NCBI GenBank assembly: GCA_031835245.1
Contig: JAVKOQ010000058.1
Location: 173,335-237,334, forward strand
DNA: 64,000 nt
Reading direction: 5' to 3'
Source of the DNA: Balamuthia mandrillaris
Taxonomy: Eukaryota; Discosea; Longamoebia; Balamuthiidae
Shown: positions 30,148 through 41,211 of the stretch, piece after piece
How the letters are laid out: every line of letters begins with the position of its first letter
Numbering within the stretch: the first letter of the stretch is position 1
Notes under the pieces: model-generated
What the model was told of the DNA's origin: nothing
Database searches by the model: none
Seen by the model: only the letters and a program-made list of their open reading frames with translations
Made by a program: the position numbers and the translations under genes

Positions 30148-31737
30148 ACTTTCTTCCTTGCGCAACATGTAAAACACTCTGTTCAATCCCAGTTGTTTTG
30201 CCATAGTGCTGGCAGTACGCCCTTGCCTGTCCTTCAACGTGGTATCAATGCCATGCATCGTAAGCAGCGTTATCAACGAACAAGTCATCGTGATGTCTTG
30301 TTTTTCTCCGGAGGAGAGAATGACGAGGTGCAGTGGTGATGACCCGTTCTCTGTCACCATATTTGGGTTGGCTCCATTCTTCAAGAGTAGCTCTGTTCCA
30401 AGTACATCACCTGTTGTTTTTTAAAAAACAACGTATGTCAAACAGAGAAAGCAAGGAGTAAAGAATACTCAAACACAAAGAACGAAGTAACTGAAATAGG
30501 AATTAGGAAAGAAAGGAAGAAACAAACCATGAACACGAATGACGGCTCGGTGTAACGGCGTTTCGCCCCAATTATTTTGGGCGTTGATGTTGCTGCCTGC
30601 CATTACCAGCAAATCAAATAGGAAGATATAGGATGTACATTTAGCAAGTGTGAACTTAGCCATGAAGTAATGCAACGCACTGTTGCCATCTTTGGTTCTT
30701 GCATTGTAGTCCAGCCACTTGCCTGAGCACGAAGAAAAACATGACAAGTAAACAAAAGAAATGAGAAGCAAGAAGAAAGAACGAAGAGAAAATAAAGAAG
30801 CTGACATGAAAGAAAATGACAGGATAGAGGAATGACGACTGAGAACGCCAGAAAGGAGGGATGGTTACCTCGTGGAGAGCTCTTTCGTACAACGGGAACA
30901 TTACTCGATGAACTCCAAAGTGAAATGGTGGTACCTCTGCTTCGCTTCACAGCGCCTCGGTCATCGTTTGACAATCGTAAAGATGGCAAGGAAGATGAAG
31001 AAGACCCGGAGGAGGTACTAAAGTCGCCAATAAACTCATCTCCGTCCTCTACGTTGTTATTGCCAGAGCTCATCATATCAAATATCAACAACGCTTTTAA
31101 AGTTTGTACATCGCCGCTGTAACATGCACAATGCAATGGAGTCCAATCATTCTTATCCCTTTGGTGGCATTACAAAAGAAAACGGAATGAGAAACGAATG
31201 CGGGAAGAAAGGCAAGAGAGCGAGCAAGCGAAGAAAACACAAAGCTGAAAAGAGAGAAGAGAAGAGAAACATAGACGAGAGATGAGAAGAAGAGAACCTT
31301 TTGTTGGGGTCAGCACCAGCTTCCAATAAGACTTGAACACACTTAGAACTTCCCTTTTGACAGGCATAATGCAGCGGATAGGTACAAACTTCAGGCAACA
31401 GCTCATTCACGAGTTCATTTGAGCTAGAAGAAGACGACGAAGGCGCCTTTGAGAACAGAAAGGCAGAAGCGTTGCTGACTGCTCTCTTGCCGCGTTGAAT
31501 GTAACGACTACGGCGTAAAAGCTTTTTGAGGGCCTTGTTCTCGTCCTCGTCGACGTAGTTCAGAAGCAGCTTTTGGTCCCTTTCCTTCTTGTGCCTTTTG
31601 TTGGTTGTTGTTTTCTTGTATGCTATCACTTCTTCTTCTGCAGTTTCTATTTCTATGTCTCCCGCCTCTTCCGTGTTGTCTTCTGCTAGTTCGAAAGAAC
31701 GAACGAGGTCTTCCAAATGCAGTTTGATCTGGGTCAT
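28191..31737 (-). CDS. Ankyrin-repeat TKL-type protein kinase
   Basis: About thirteen exons; the start is MTQIKLHLEDLVRSFE at 31737. Exons 1-4 (31737-31298, 31158-30869, 30722-30527, about 30411-30150) carry four or five ankyrin repeats: YPLHYACQKGSSKCVQVLLE, DWTPLHCACYSGDVQTL, NSALHYFMAKF, GETPLHRAV and SSPLHLVILSSG. A Ser-rich linker follows. The kinase domain has the glycine loop IGDGMSGEVYQG, the lysine in VVAIKKLKNY, HPNVIQFLGASC, the catalytic HRDLKSINILV, ADFGISK, SDVYSFGIVMWEI and a C-terminal RRPQFDVIL. All catalytic residues are present, so it should be active. TKL kinases with N-terminal ankyrins occur widely in amoebae, oomycetes and plants as signalling kinases; the target is unknown. 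Introns are 60-100 bp, one with a (GA)n tract at 30099-30144. Confidence 0.9.
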
Positions 31738-32293
31738 TTTTATTTCTGTAACGCATGCGGAGGAAACAATAAACAGGTAAGGAAGAGAGTAAACAGTGGA
31801 TGGAAGGACGAAGAAAACACCAGCAAAGAGAGAGGGAGAGAGAGAGACCAACCGCAACAACTGTTCGTTACAACCGGCAAAGTTAAATGTTTTGGTGGTT
31901 TGTTGACTGACACAAACTTAAAAAAGAAACCAAAACAAAACGAACGAAACTTCAACAGAACAAACACAGCTGTTCGGTTTTCTTGTGTTGCTTCTTCTTT
32001 TACTTCTGCTGGTTTTTTTTGTACCAAATGGAAAATGCTTTTGTTGTGCACAAGCATGTGAGGGGCACCAGACTGTTGTGTTTTTCATTTTCTTGTTATC
32101 ATTGCGGCTCTCTTTGCTGTTTCTTCTGTCTATGCAAACGATTTCGACCAATACGATTTCAAATAATCGTTAATCATTAACATATCACCAATAAATTTTC
32201 AAAGATCATGATTTAATGCTTCCAATAGAATTCCATTCCAAATAATTTAATGAATTAAATAAGGTGCCGCTTGGGCTATGGCACCAAAAAAAA
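31738..32293. other. Intergenic region upstream of the kinase gene
   Basis: Holds the kinase promoter and the 3' flank of the ENPP gene. The region is AT-rich from 32150 to 32270. No TATA box or gene could be supported; the small frames on both strands are low-complexity. Confidence 0.5.
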
Positions 32294-34297
32294 TCACCGA
32301 TGAGATTGCCGCAAAAGCTGCGACACCTGGCTCAACGTTCCGTTATTGGGGGCTGGTTCTAGGTTAAGTATCTCGGCTAGCATGTTGTAAAGGTGGATGT
32401 TCTCAAAGGCGTCTACACGAAGACCGCCGCTTTGAAAATGAGGACCTCTCGCCACAAATATGCCAAACATATCCTCATGAGTGTTGAGATATCCATGCGT
32501 TCCTCCCGTAAAGATTTCGTCCTTGTTTTTCGGCGTCCTTTATTGTTCACATGAGGAACAAATAAGTAAATGAGAGAGAGAGAGAGAGAGAGAGGGCTCA
32601 TTTTTGACCAGCTAACAAAGAGGATGAGGAGAAACGCAAATAAAAATCTACCTGATGGACCATCCCAAGTCAGCAATGCCAACTAGAGGGGGAATACGAT
32701 CGTTGGAAGAGTAATGGAGCTCCTCCGGCATCTCCTCCTTTCTGAAGATAGTAATGTTAGGATGAACGCCGACCAGCACATCCAACAGAGCTTCTGTCGT
32801 TTGCGGAGAGGCTGGAAAGAGCCCCATAATGGGAGTGCTGTCCACCACTTTGGTATTTCCCCCGTTCGCTGCGATAGCTGAAGATATATCGATCACTCTG
32901 TCATTGCTTACCGAAGTCATTCCATGATCCGATCTATATCACGACTAAAGTTAAGGAGAGTAAACTGAAAAGAAAATAGAGGGAAGACGAGAACAAGAGC
33001 AAAAAGACAAGACAAATGGAGGATCGTACACAACGATGATGTCAGTAGTTTCTTCCAATCCCAGCTCTCTCAACCCATCCAACAGGTCTCCAATATAGCC
33101 ATCCACCTCGAGAATAGCCGCAGCAACTTCATCCGAGTCAGGTCCATGCTCATGTCCCATCCAGTCCACTCTCTCGAGGTATAGCGTTACCAAAGAGGGT
33201 CGTTGTTGCTCCGAAAGAGACAACCATTCCAACACTTGCTCGATGCGTTGTGAAAAGGGAAAGTATGCATCGTAGGCTTTATAATAACTCGGTCTTTTTT
33301 CTTTGATCTCAACCTCCGATCCTGGCCTTAATTGTGTAAAAAGAAAGGAAGACAAAATAAGAAAACAAACAAAGAAAAGCGCGAACAAGGTACCAGAACA
33401 TCGTGGCAGCAACAACATTTTGCATCTCAGCAGTGATCCAAATGGGCTCTCCGCCCCACCAACGCCCATTCGTCATGGAGTCAGCATCACCCAGAGAGAA
33501 TGTGGCGTTCAACGATGGATCAAAGAAGCGGTTGGCCACTATCCCGTGCGACTCTGGATAGAGTCCGGTCACGATGCTGTTTTGTGTTAATGGTGAGATA
33601 TCAAGGCGGCGCACTGATCGTAAGACAAAGACTAAGAAAATAACAGTTAAACAAACAAAAAAGAAGACCTGTAATGGTTGGGAAAAGTTTTGGTTGGGAA
33701 ACAAGGAATGAGGCCATCCGCATAAACGCCACCCTTCATGAGGGTATGCAAAGTGGGCGAGGTGGCCTCCGCTCGTCGAAGGTACTCTGCTCGAAAGCCG
33801 TCCAGAGAGATGAGGATGACGGTGGTGGCATTGGAGGAAGGGGTTGAAGGGCCGTCGTCGTCAGAGTCTCGAGTAGCGACCCGCCAGCCGGCCACAGCGA
33901 TCACCAAAACGGTCAACAGAAACACCGAAAGAGAAATGAGAACGCAAGTTCTTTGTGGGTTGGTCTGTGTGGGTTTTTTATTTTTTGAGGTTGATGAATG
34001 TTGTGTACAAGGAATAGAAAAGGGAGGTTCGTTTACCATATGCCTCCAAGCGCTGAAGCAACCCCTATCGCTATTGAAGTAGAGAGGCTCCCTGGCGAGG
34101 GGACTGCTGCTTCTGGGCGAGTTTCCATCGTCAAAGTCGTCCACCTCCAAATCGGTGAACGATGCCTCCTCTTGGTCGTGATGCTTTTGTTGTTGTTGCT
34201 TCGTTCGTTTGTGTTGCAAATGCTGGGAGAGGTTCTCCTCCTCCTCCTCCTCGCTGCTGCTGCTGCTGCTGCTGCGGAATGCGTCCAGCTCCATCAT
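32294..34297 (-). CDS. ENPP-type ectonucleotide pyrophosphatase/phosphodiesterase
   Basis: Type II membrane protein. The cytosolic N-terminus (poly-Ser, Glu/Gln-rich) is followed by a transmembrane segment VLISLSVFLLTVLVIAVAGW, then the catalytic domain. Metal-binding and catalytic residues are all visible: ILISLDGFRAEYL, the nucleophile Thr in FPTKTFPNHY, RVDWMGHEHGPDSD, SDHGMTS and GGTHGYLN. SIVTGLYPESHGIVAN, GGEPIWITAE and VDGYIGDLLDGL also match the family. The last exon ends LLRQSHR at 32294. Exons are split by introns at about 33655-33590, 33400-33310, 33030-32940 and 32645-32545 (the last with a (GA)n tract). ENPPs hydrolyse extracellular nucleotides or phospholipid headgroups using two zinc ions. 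There is no somatomedin or nuclease-like domain, so it is the short form. Whether 34050-33960 is an intron or coding is ambiguous because the frame stays open. Confidence 0.9.
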
Positions 34298-34724
34298 TAT
34301 GGTGGTGTCTTTCTTTTCAACTCCTCTGCACCCCTAATATGTTGATCATTAAGGAGCACCATTTACCGCATATTTGGAATTCTCTCCGCTTACACTCATA
34401 GCTGGGGGGCAACAGCGAACCCCCACCTATTATTAGAGCCCCCTCTTCCTTGTCTTGATTATTCTGTGCTGCGGACGCACGCAGGCGGCAAGCGGCGTTT
34501 ACCCCGTCCGTACTACCAGGAGGAGGAGGAGGAGGAGGTGGAGGCCAATCATCCTCTCTTGCCTATGCTGCAAGAGTTGTCTTTCTCTGTTCTGATGTTT
34601 TTATTGGGTTGTTCGCTGCTGGTAGCTCCCGGTAACAGAGAGGAGCCCTCCTTTCATTCAAGACCCCCTTTATATATGTGTACAACGCACGGGGCGGTTC
34701 AACGCGATGAAACAGGAGAAAGCT

Positions 34725-35426
34725 TCACTTGGCCTTGGCCCAACTCAACAGCAAGCCCAGCGCAAAGAAGACGGTGCTCCACACCAACACGTTGGACGAA
34801 AGACCTAGGAAGGCAGAGTCGTCCGAAGAAGAAGCGGAGGAACCGCCGTGCGCCAGCAAAGCACGTTGACCTTCCTCCACGGCTTGGTCCCACCTCCACT
34901 TGGCCAAGCTCACACCGGGCCACACGCCCTGCACGAACTGCTCAAAGTAGAAAAGGCCGTCCTCCTGTCTCAGCACAGCACAAGCTTGTTTCCAAGTCAC
35001 GCCGTCACGGACGCTTTCGGCCAGCTGAATGCCCGCCCCTTCCAACGCCTCTTTGGCTTCGTCTGCAAGGCGGTTGTCGCTGAGGTAACAGAAGGTGAAG
35101 GGGATGCGGTGGGTTCGATTGCTGTACAATTCGGCGATGCGGGTGGCGTCCAAGCCATCGTTCTTGGAGAAGAGGAGCTGGCCCTCTTCCACTTGGCCCA
35201 CAAAGAAAAGACGAAGGTAGGCCGTTTGGTTGCGGTTGCTGAGGTGCCTGGCAAGGTAGGCCTCGGCGCTAGAGGAAGACTTGGGGTTGGCCACCACCAC
35301 CTCGGTTCTGGAGGGCACCAGTTTCAACAAGCTTTGGAGCTGCTGCATGGACTCATTCTCCTCGTCGGCACTGTGGCCCAACAGAACCAGCACAGAGTCT
35401 CGACTGAGGTTCAAGAATTCAACCAT
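34725..35426 (-). CDS. Tail-anchored protein of unknown function
   Basis: An uninterrupted 233-residue frame beginning MVEFLNLSRDSVLVLLGHSA. The C-terminus has one hydrophobic segment, VLVWSTVFFALGLLLSWAKA, followed by only one residue, so it would be inserted post-translationally with the bulk in the cytosol. The N-terminal half alternates strands and helices (VLVLLGHSADEEN, TEVVVANPKSS, YLRLFFVGQ, then IPFTFCYLSDNRLADEAKEAL) in a way that suggests a compact alpha/beta fold. I recognise no family. An antisense frame of 197 codons covers the same DNA, but it has neither a hydrophobic segment nor a balanced composition, so I take it as a shadow. The gene is intronless, unlike most neighbours. 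Confidence 0.68.
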   Translation of the reverse strand: MVEFLNLSRDSVLVLLGHSADEENESMQQLQSLLKLVPSRTEVVVANPKSSSSAEAYLARHLSNRNQTAYLRLFFVGQVEEGQLLFSKNDGLDATRIAELYSNRTHRIPFTFCYLSDNRLADEAKEALEGAGIQLAESVRDGVTWKQACAVLRQEDGLFYFEQFVQGVWPGVSLAKWRWDQAVEEGQRALLAHGGSSASSSDDSAFLGLSSNVLVWSTVFFALGLLLSWAKAK

Positions 35427-36204
35427 GTTCTTCGTCGTTAGCTCGTTTCTGTTCTGTTTGTTCGTTTTGTTCCCTTTTGTTCGGGGCGTTGCGCAGGAGC
35501 TCTTATTAATTAAGCGGTTGCCTCCCTAGGAGAAACGCACGACACTATGAAGACGCCAACGTATGTTATTGTCCCTTCTTCTTCTTCGTCTTCGTCTTCT
35601 TGTTCTTGTTCTTCTTCTTTTTCTTCTTGTTCTTCTTCTTGTTCTTCTTCTTCCTTCTTCTTCTGCTTTTGCTTCTTCTTCTCCCTCTTCTTTGTCTTTT
35701 CCTTCTCCTTCTCTGCTTTACTCGCCTGTTCTGGTGTTTATTGCCTGCTCCTTTCTCTTCCTCCTTATTTTTCTGTCTCTCCGTCTCGCTCGCTCACTCA
35801 CTCACTCACTCACTCACTCTCTCTCTCTCTCTCTCTCTTCTCTGATGGCTGGGGTGCCTATTTCCCCGTAAGCATCCATCAGCCAGCGTCTTGATGGCGG
35901 CGCATTCTCACGTGAAATTTTGTAGTTTTAAAATGAGATTTTAGCGCAGCACCCAATGAGAAGCTAACGTTACACGGCGAAGTTTCAGCAGAATGAACAA
36001 CAAGCGAATGAGACCCCTATTTTAGCCTATGGATATGAACTTCGAGGAGGAGGAACCACTTACAAAAAAACACCTTCCATCTTTGGTGCTGCCCCTTCAA
36101 CTATAAATATCTTCTTAAAGCAGAGTAGCTCAAAACACCAAAAAACAACAAAACAACTTCAAAGCAACAACAACAAACAACTTTCAACGTTACGCACGAC
36201 AATC
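35427..36204. other. Intergenic region with TCT/CTT tract and TATA-type promoter
   Basis: 35560-35720 is a T/C-rich triplet tract (TCTTCTTGT-like). 35793-35842 is CTCA repeats passing into (CT)n. These give long Ser-rich or Phe/Leu-rich frames that are not genes. The right part holds the promoter of the secreted repeat protein. A GGCGGCGC motif lies at 35896-35903. Confidence 0.6.
36101..36110 (+). promoter_or_regulatory. TATA box of the secreted repeat protein gene
   Basis: CTATAAATAT, about 100 bp before the ATG at 36205. A transcription start would be expected near 36130, in a CA-rich leader (AACAACAAAACAAC) without ATG. Confidence 0.65.
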
Positions 36205-37296
36205 ATGAGAGGCAACCAGCTTAAGCTCGCGTTGGTCGTCTTGTTGGTGGCTGCTTTTGCTTCTGCAGCCCTCAGCACCAAGTCGCCAACTAAGAGGAAC
36301 TACAACGGCGGCAACGTCTATGACGGCGGCAACATCTATGACGGTTATGATGGTGGAAACGTCTACGATGGAGGCAACATCTATGATGGTGGCAACATTC
36401 GCTACGATGGTGGCAACGTCTATGACGGCGGAAACATTCGCTATGACGGCGGAAACATTGGTTACGATGGTGGCAACGTCTATGACGGTGGCAATGTCTA
36501 CAATGGCGGCAACACTGGATATGATGGTAGCAACGTTTATGACGGTGGCAACGTCTATGATGGTGGTAACATCGGCTATGACGGAGGAAACATTCGCTAT
36601 GACGGCGGAAACATTGGTTACGATGGTGGCAACGTCTATGACGGATATGATGGTGGCAATGTCTACAATGGTGGCAACATCGGCTATGACGGAGGAAACA
36701 TCTATGATGATGGCTACGATGGCGTCAACATCTATGATGGTGGTAACATCTACGACGGTGGCAATGTCTACAACGGCGGCAACAACTATGATGGATATGA
36801 TGGTGGCAACGTCTACGATGGCGGAAATGTCTATGACGGAGGAAACATCTATGATGATGGATATGACGGTGGCAACATTGGATATGATGGCGGCAATATC
36901 TACGACGGTTATGACGGTGGCAACATTGGATATGATGGCGGCAACGTCTATGACGGATATGATGGTGGAAACGTCTACGATGGAGGGAATGTCTATGACG
37001 GAGGAGATATTGGCTATGATGGTGGTAACATTGGTGACGGCAAGGATGGAGGAGACGTTGACGGTGGAAAACACCATGATGGCAATGGCGGCAACATTGG
37101 TGATGGCAAAGACGGAGGTGATGTAGACGATGGCAAACATCACGATGGCGACGGCGGCAATATTGGTGATGGCCACGATGGAGGAGATGTGGACGATGGC
37201 AAACATCACGATGGAGAAGACTCCAAAGAAAGCTCTGATGATAACCATGGCGATCACAGCTCTGCTCGCACTATGCGCCCTTTTTGCTTCTTCTAA
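36205..37296 (+). CDS. Secreted low-complexity protein with YDGGN repeats
   Basis: 363 residues. It starts with a clear signal peptide (MRGNQLKLALVVLLVAAFASA, cleavage expected after ALS or ASA). Residues about 30-285 are tandem YDGGN(V/I) hexads with interspersed GYDGG and YDDGYDGG variants, some 40 copies. The last 75 residues switch to a His/Asp motif, DGGDVDDGKHHDG, in three copies, and end RTMRPFCFF. The codon-level repeat is TATGATGGTGGCAAC-type, with third-position changes that keep the amino acids, so the protein is under selection. It may be a wall, cyst or matrix protein; the Asp and His clusters could bind Ca or other metals (inference). An antisense 375-codon frame is a mirror of the repeat. 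Signal, TATA box and leader all favour this strand. Confidence 0.87.
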   Translation: MRGNQLKLALVVLLVAAFASAALSTKSPTKRNYNGGNVYDGGNIYDGYDGGNVYDGGNIYDGGNIRYDGGNVYDGGNIRYDGGNIGYDGGNVYDGGNVYNGGNTGYDGSNVYDGGNVYDGGNIGYDGGNIRYDGGNIGYDGGNVYDGYDGGNVYNGGNIGYDGGNIYDDGYDGVNIYDGGNIYDGGNVYNGGNNYDGYDGGNVYDGGNVYDGGNIYDDGYDGGNIGYDGGNIYDGYDGGNIGYDGGNVYDGYDGGNVYDGGNVYDGGDIGYDGGNIGDGKDGGDVDGGKHHDGNGGNIGDGKDGGDVDDGKHHDGDGGNIGDGHDGGDVDDGKHHDGEDSKESSDDNHGDHSSARTMRPFCFF

Positions 37297-37711
37297 ACCA
37301 AGCAAAAAGCCGCCCATTCCCTCTTTTTACCTTCGTTGTCCATTGATCTTAGCGCCGCCGTACCTTTACCCTTGTTTTGATAATCTTTAATTATCAATGT
37401 TTGATTTTCTATTGGCCAGTAAATATACTTTTTTTGATTTCTAATTTGCACCCATGACATGATTTCCCGCCAAAAGATAGCGAGGCTTTTAGGTTGTATT
37501 GCGAAAGAAAAAGCAAAGGAAGACTGGAGGTGCTGCTACGTGCAAACTACCGCTTGTTTTCTTATTCCAAGTTAGCAGCAACGACATGACGCCCGGGCGC
37601 TACATTTTTTACCCACTTTTGTTTTTCTTTTGTTTGGCGAAGGAAAAAGTGTAGCAAGAAAGTAGCGCAGTTTCTTTTCTGGCAGAACGATCGAGGAAGA
37701 CACAGAAACGA
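37297..37711. other. Intergenic region
   Basis: 3' flank of the secreted protein, including an ATCTTAGCGCCGCCGTA block at 37346-37362 that recurs at 25401 and, less exactly, at 20859. Then comes the promoter of the coiled-coil gene. No gene seen. Confidence 0.5.
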
Positions 37712-40700
37712 ATGGAAGAGGTCAGAGGAGAACGAGTCAATGACAAAGGAGTGATTGATGGTATGGAGGGGGAGGTGGAGGTGAAAAAAGAAGAGGAGGA
37801 GCTAGCGATAGGCGTAGGCGAAACGGTTTTCGGTCAAGACAAAGAGAACATAGAGGATGAGAAACAACAACCAACAACAGTTCTGACAACACCAAACGAA
37901 AGAGAGACGCTAGAGGAAATCAAAGCTGCTGATGCTACTACTCTTACCAACGACCCCAACAGAAAGCCAGGTTTGATTTCCTTCCCCGCTCTCACTCATT
38001 GCTTGGTATTAATCGATCTTTCTCAGCCCTGTTAAAACCTGTTTCTATCGCACTGCAAAGACTACGGAAACGACTACCTCAAGGTGGACCTCCAACCTTG
38101 CCAACCCAACTTCAAAACCAGGTACCTTTCTCTCCAGCTTTGTGTTGGCCTTCGCTGTCCTCTGATGTGTTTACGTTATCCCACCACAGCATTCTCCCTT
38201 GTTCCCTTCTTCTATCTGTTCGCAAGCTCCTTCTTCGTCTCCATCTCTCAGCTTTGTACCCTCAGAACATGCGCCTTCATTACTTGGTGATGTCCCAAAC
38301 ACTGCCAACCAGATTCAAGATAAAACCGTGCGTTTCCACTGCTTTCTCTTTTCGTTCCAATTATCTCTACTATCACTTCTTATCGCTCGGATCAAGATAA
38401 TTATTTACTACCTTCTTGATATGCTCTTGCTTCTCTTCCCACTCTCTCAGTTTTTTGTTTATCCTAATTTTGTTTACAGGCAGGTGATTCGATAGTCGTC
38501 CAACACAAGAGAGGTGATGGCCGTGCTACAGAATCGACTGTTGTTGAACAACCAAAGCGAAGCAGTTCTTGGGTGCACGTGTTGCCTTCCCATCCTTCGT
38601 TCGAGTTTTGTTCCTTGAATTTTGCCAAAGTACAAAACGAACTACTTGCATTGAGCAAAGAGAACCAAGAGCTCAAGGTGAATACACAACCCTATTGCTT
38701 CTTTCCCCCTCTGCTCACATAGCACACAAATAGGACAAGTTACGTACAAAGAAAGAAACTACCAAAGAACTCAAGAGCAAGTTGCACTCCCGACGGAAAA
38801 ACAAAGGAGAAAAAGGCGCAGATGATGCCTCTAGCCCCTTGACTCTAGAGCTTAAAGCTCAAAGAAAACGAGAAAAGCGCTTGCTGCTGGAAGAACAGCA
38901 ACGTAAAATTATGGAAGCCAAAGAAGAAATACGCATGGTAAGCAAAGAGAGAAGAACAATGAGCAATAAGACAGAAAATAAGAAGTTGGAGTGCAAATAC
39001 AGCAAGACTAATTATTTTTGTGATATTCACCCAAGTTGCAACAACTTGTGCGGCAGGAAAAGGATGCGAAGTTCCAACTGGAAGAGGAGCTCCAAGAAGC
39101 GCAGATTAGAGCTTCGTCTAGAAGCGAGTATATAGAGTTTTTAAAGGTACTCATTCATTTGTTTTATTTTCTTTCTTCTTGCTACAATGTTGAACGAATA
39201 AACTTGACAGAGCTCCCAACTGGCAATGGAAGAGAGGTTGGAACAAGCAGAAACGCGATTGAAGGAGGCGACCACAAAGCTGATTACTAACGAAGCTTTG
39301 GTAGAGAAGTTTGAACAGAACTTTGCCCAAGTTGAGAAACAACTGAATGAAGCCCGACTTGTTTATGAATGTGAACAAAAATCAGGTTTACTTCCTTGCT
39401 GTTTCCTCTCTTTTGTAGTTCTTACTTCTTATTTGTTTTTTCGTTATTCGCCAGTGGCCCATTTGAAAGACACCCATGCAAAAATGTTGCACACTTATCA
39501 AACGAGTCAAGGTTGGATAAAAAACTGCCCGTTCTTTCTTCTATCTCATAATCTCACCATAACGCCTCTTCTCTCTCTCTCTCTCTCTATCTGTTCTCTC
39601 TCTCTTTGTTGTGCATTTTCCATTATAAGGCAAAGTTAAAGTTATGAGAAAGGCCCTCAAAGGTTGGAAAGGGGAAGAACGACGACTAAGAAGTCGTGTT
39701 CTGTTGTTGGAAGCTGAACTAAAAGACGCTCAATCGCTCCACACTATAAAAGATAAAGAGTTAGAATCAGTATGTCTTTGCATTCTTGCTCTCCTTTTTC
39801 TGCTTCTTATAAGCTTTTCTTAACGAACATCCACAGAGACAAGCTGCGTTTGAATATCAACAGAACACAAGTAAGCGCATTCAATCCGAAAAAGAGCTTT
39901 TGTTGACACGCTACGAGGAATCGCAAGGATTGTTACGCAAAGCAATGGAAGCTATCTCCAACCAAGAACATAAGGTAGAAGAGCTAAGAAAACGGGAAGA
40001 AGAGCATCAAAAGGTTCAACAAGAGGTTCGTTTTTGTTGTTGCTTGTTACTTTTCAGTCCATCTCATTTCTTGCTCAATAAAATAACTTAGCTGCACGAA
40101 ATCAAAGTGGAAAACATTAAGTTGAAAACGGAACTAGTGGAATCCAAGCAAACATACGAACTGAAGTTGATCTCCTTCCAAAGAGAAGCAAATAGCACCA
40201 AAGACGATTTGGAGGCCGAAAATACAAGCCTCCAATCTTCCATTCGCAAATATCGAGAGAGGTATCTTCTTTCTCTCTCCCTTCATTACTTTATTTTTCA
40301 GCGTTCTTCTCTGTTCTTACCATATCCTCCTCGTTGTTATGTTTGAAAGTTTAATCGAAGTGGAAACAGAATTGGAAACAGAGAAACAACAAACTAAAAG
40401 GCTAAGAGGACAATTGACCGCCTTGGAAGCTTTAAAACAACAACTTAGAGCCAGAGTGAAAGAACTGGAAGAAGAGAAATTCAAACCAACACAAGTCGCT
40501 CTCTCTTGCCCTTCTTCCTCTTCTTCTATTTCTTCGTCATTTTCGCAACTATCAATCACATCCACGACACCAATGCCAAGTTTGGATAGAAGCGAGCGAG
40601 AGTCAAGACAAGAACAAATGAGCATGACTGCGAAGACGATGACAGTCAATTCTATACCAACTCCATCTATATCGACCGTTCCATCCATCACGTTCACGCG

Positions 40701-41211
40701 CAAAGAAAGCAACTCGCTTCTCCCTTGGAGAAACGATACTTCTCCTTCTTCTTTCTCCTCCTCCTCCTCTTCGGATGAAAAACCGCAAGATGAGCATCAA
40801 CAGCAGCACCAAAAGCGGAAAAATTCAGACAATTACGATGAATTCGTCAAACGAAAACGAACAGATGTTCTCGTATTCGATATAGTTGATGCTGAAGAAG
40901 GCGCTGTTGATGTTGCTACGACCAATAAGGCAGACCGTTGTTCAAAAGATACCGTGATTGACTTGCACGCAAACGCCGAAGAAGCAGAAAAACAGAAAGA
41001 CGACATGTCGACAGAACAACATATAAGACAAGAACGTGAGAGAAAACTATTTAAATGGAAACAGGAACAAAGAAAACGACAGGAACAGCTTCTCTCCGCC
41101 AAACAATACTCCGCCTATGAACGCAGGAGGCAGGACGAACAACGCAGAGAAAAACAGAAACAAACTGAAGAGGAAGCTGTGCTTGGCGAAGGTTTCTGTG
41201 GACGAAAATAG
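37712..41211 (+). CDS. Multi-exon coiled-coil protein
   Basis: Start MEEVRGERVNDKGVID at 37712; stop at 41211. At least eleven exons separated by 70-110 bp introns. An acidic N-terminus and a Ser/Pro part (about 38200-38330) are followed by exons that are almost all heptad-rich coiled coil: VQNELLALSKENQELK, RLLLEEQQRKIMEAKEE, LEEELQEAQIRASSRSEYI, MEERLEQAETRLKEATTKL, RLRSRVLLLEAELKDAQSL, RYEESQGLLRKAMEAI, VENIKLKTELVESKQTYEL and LEALKQQLRARVKELEEEK. The last exon (from about 40340) ends the coil and continues as a Ser-rich, then Lys/Arg/Gln/Glu-rich tail with AYERRRQDEQRREKQ. No motor, kinase or other catalytic domain is seen. It is probably a cytoskeletal or centrosomal scaffold, but coiled coils allow no firm call. 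The splicing of the first three exons is uncertain. Confidence 0.75.

Noticed and set aside
34466-35083. 205-codon plus-strand ORF
   Set aside because: Arg/Pro/Thr-rich antisense of the tail-anchored protein, without features of its own.
35547-35894. Poly-Ser and Phe/Leu-rich ORFs between two genes
   Set aside because: They derive from TCT/CTT and CTCA simple repeats in an intergenic region.
36190-37317. 375-codon antisense ORF over the YDGGN gene
   Set aside because: It mirrors the repeat codons (GAT/ATC). The plus strand has the signal peptide, TATA box and leader.
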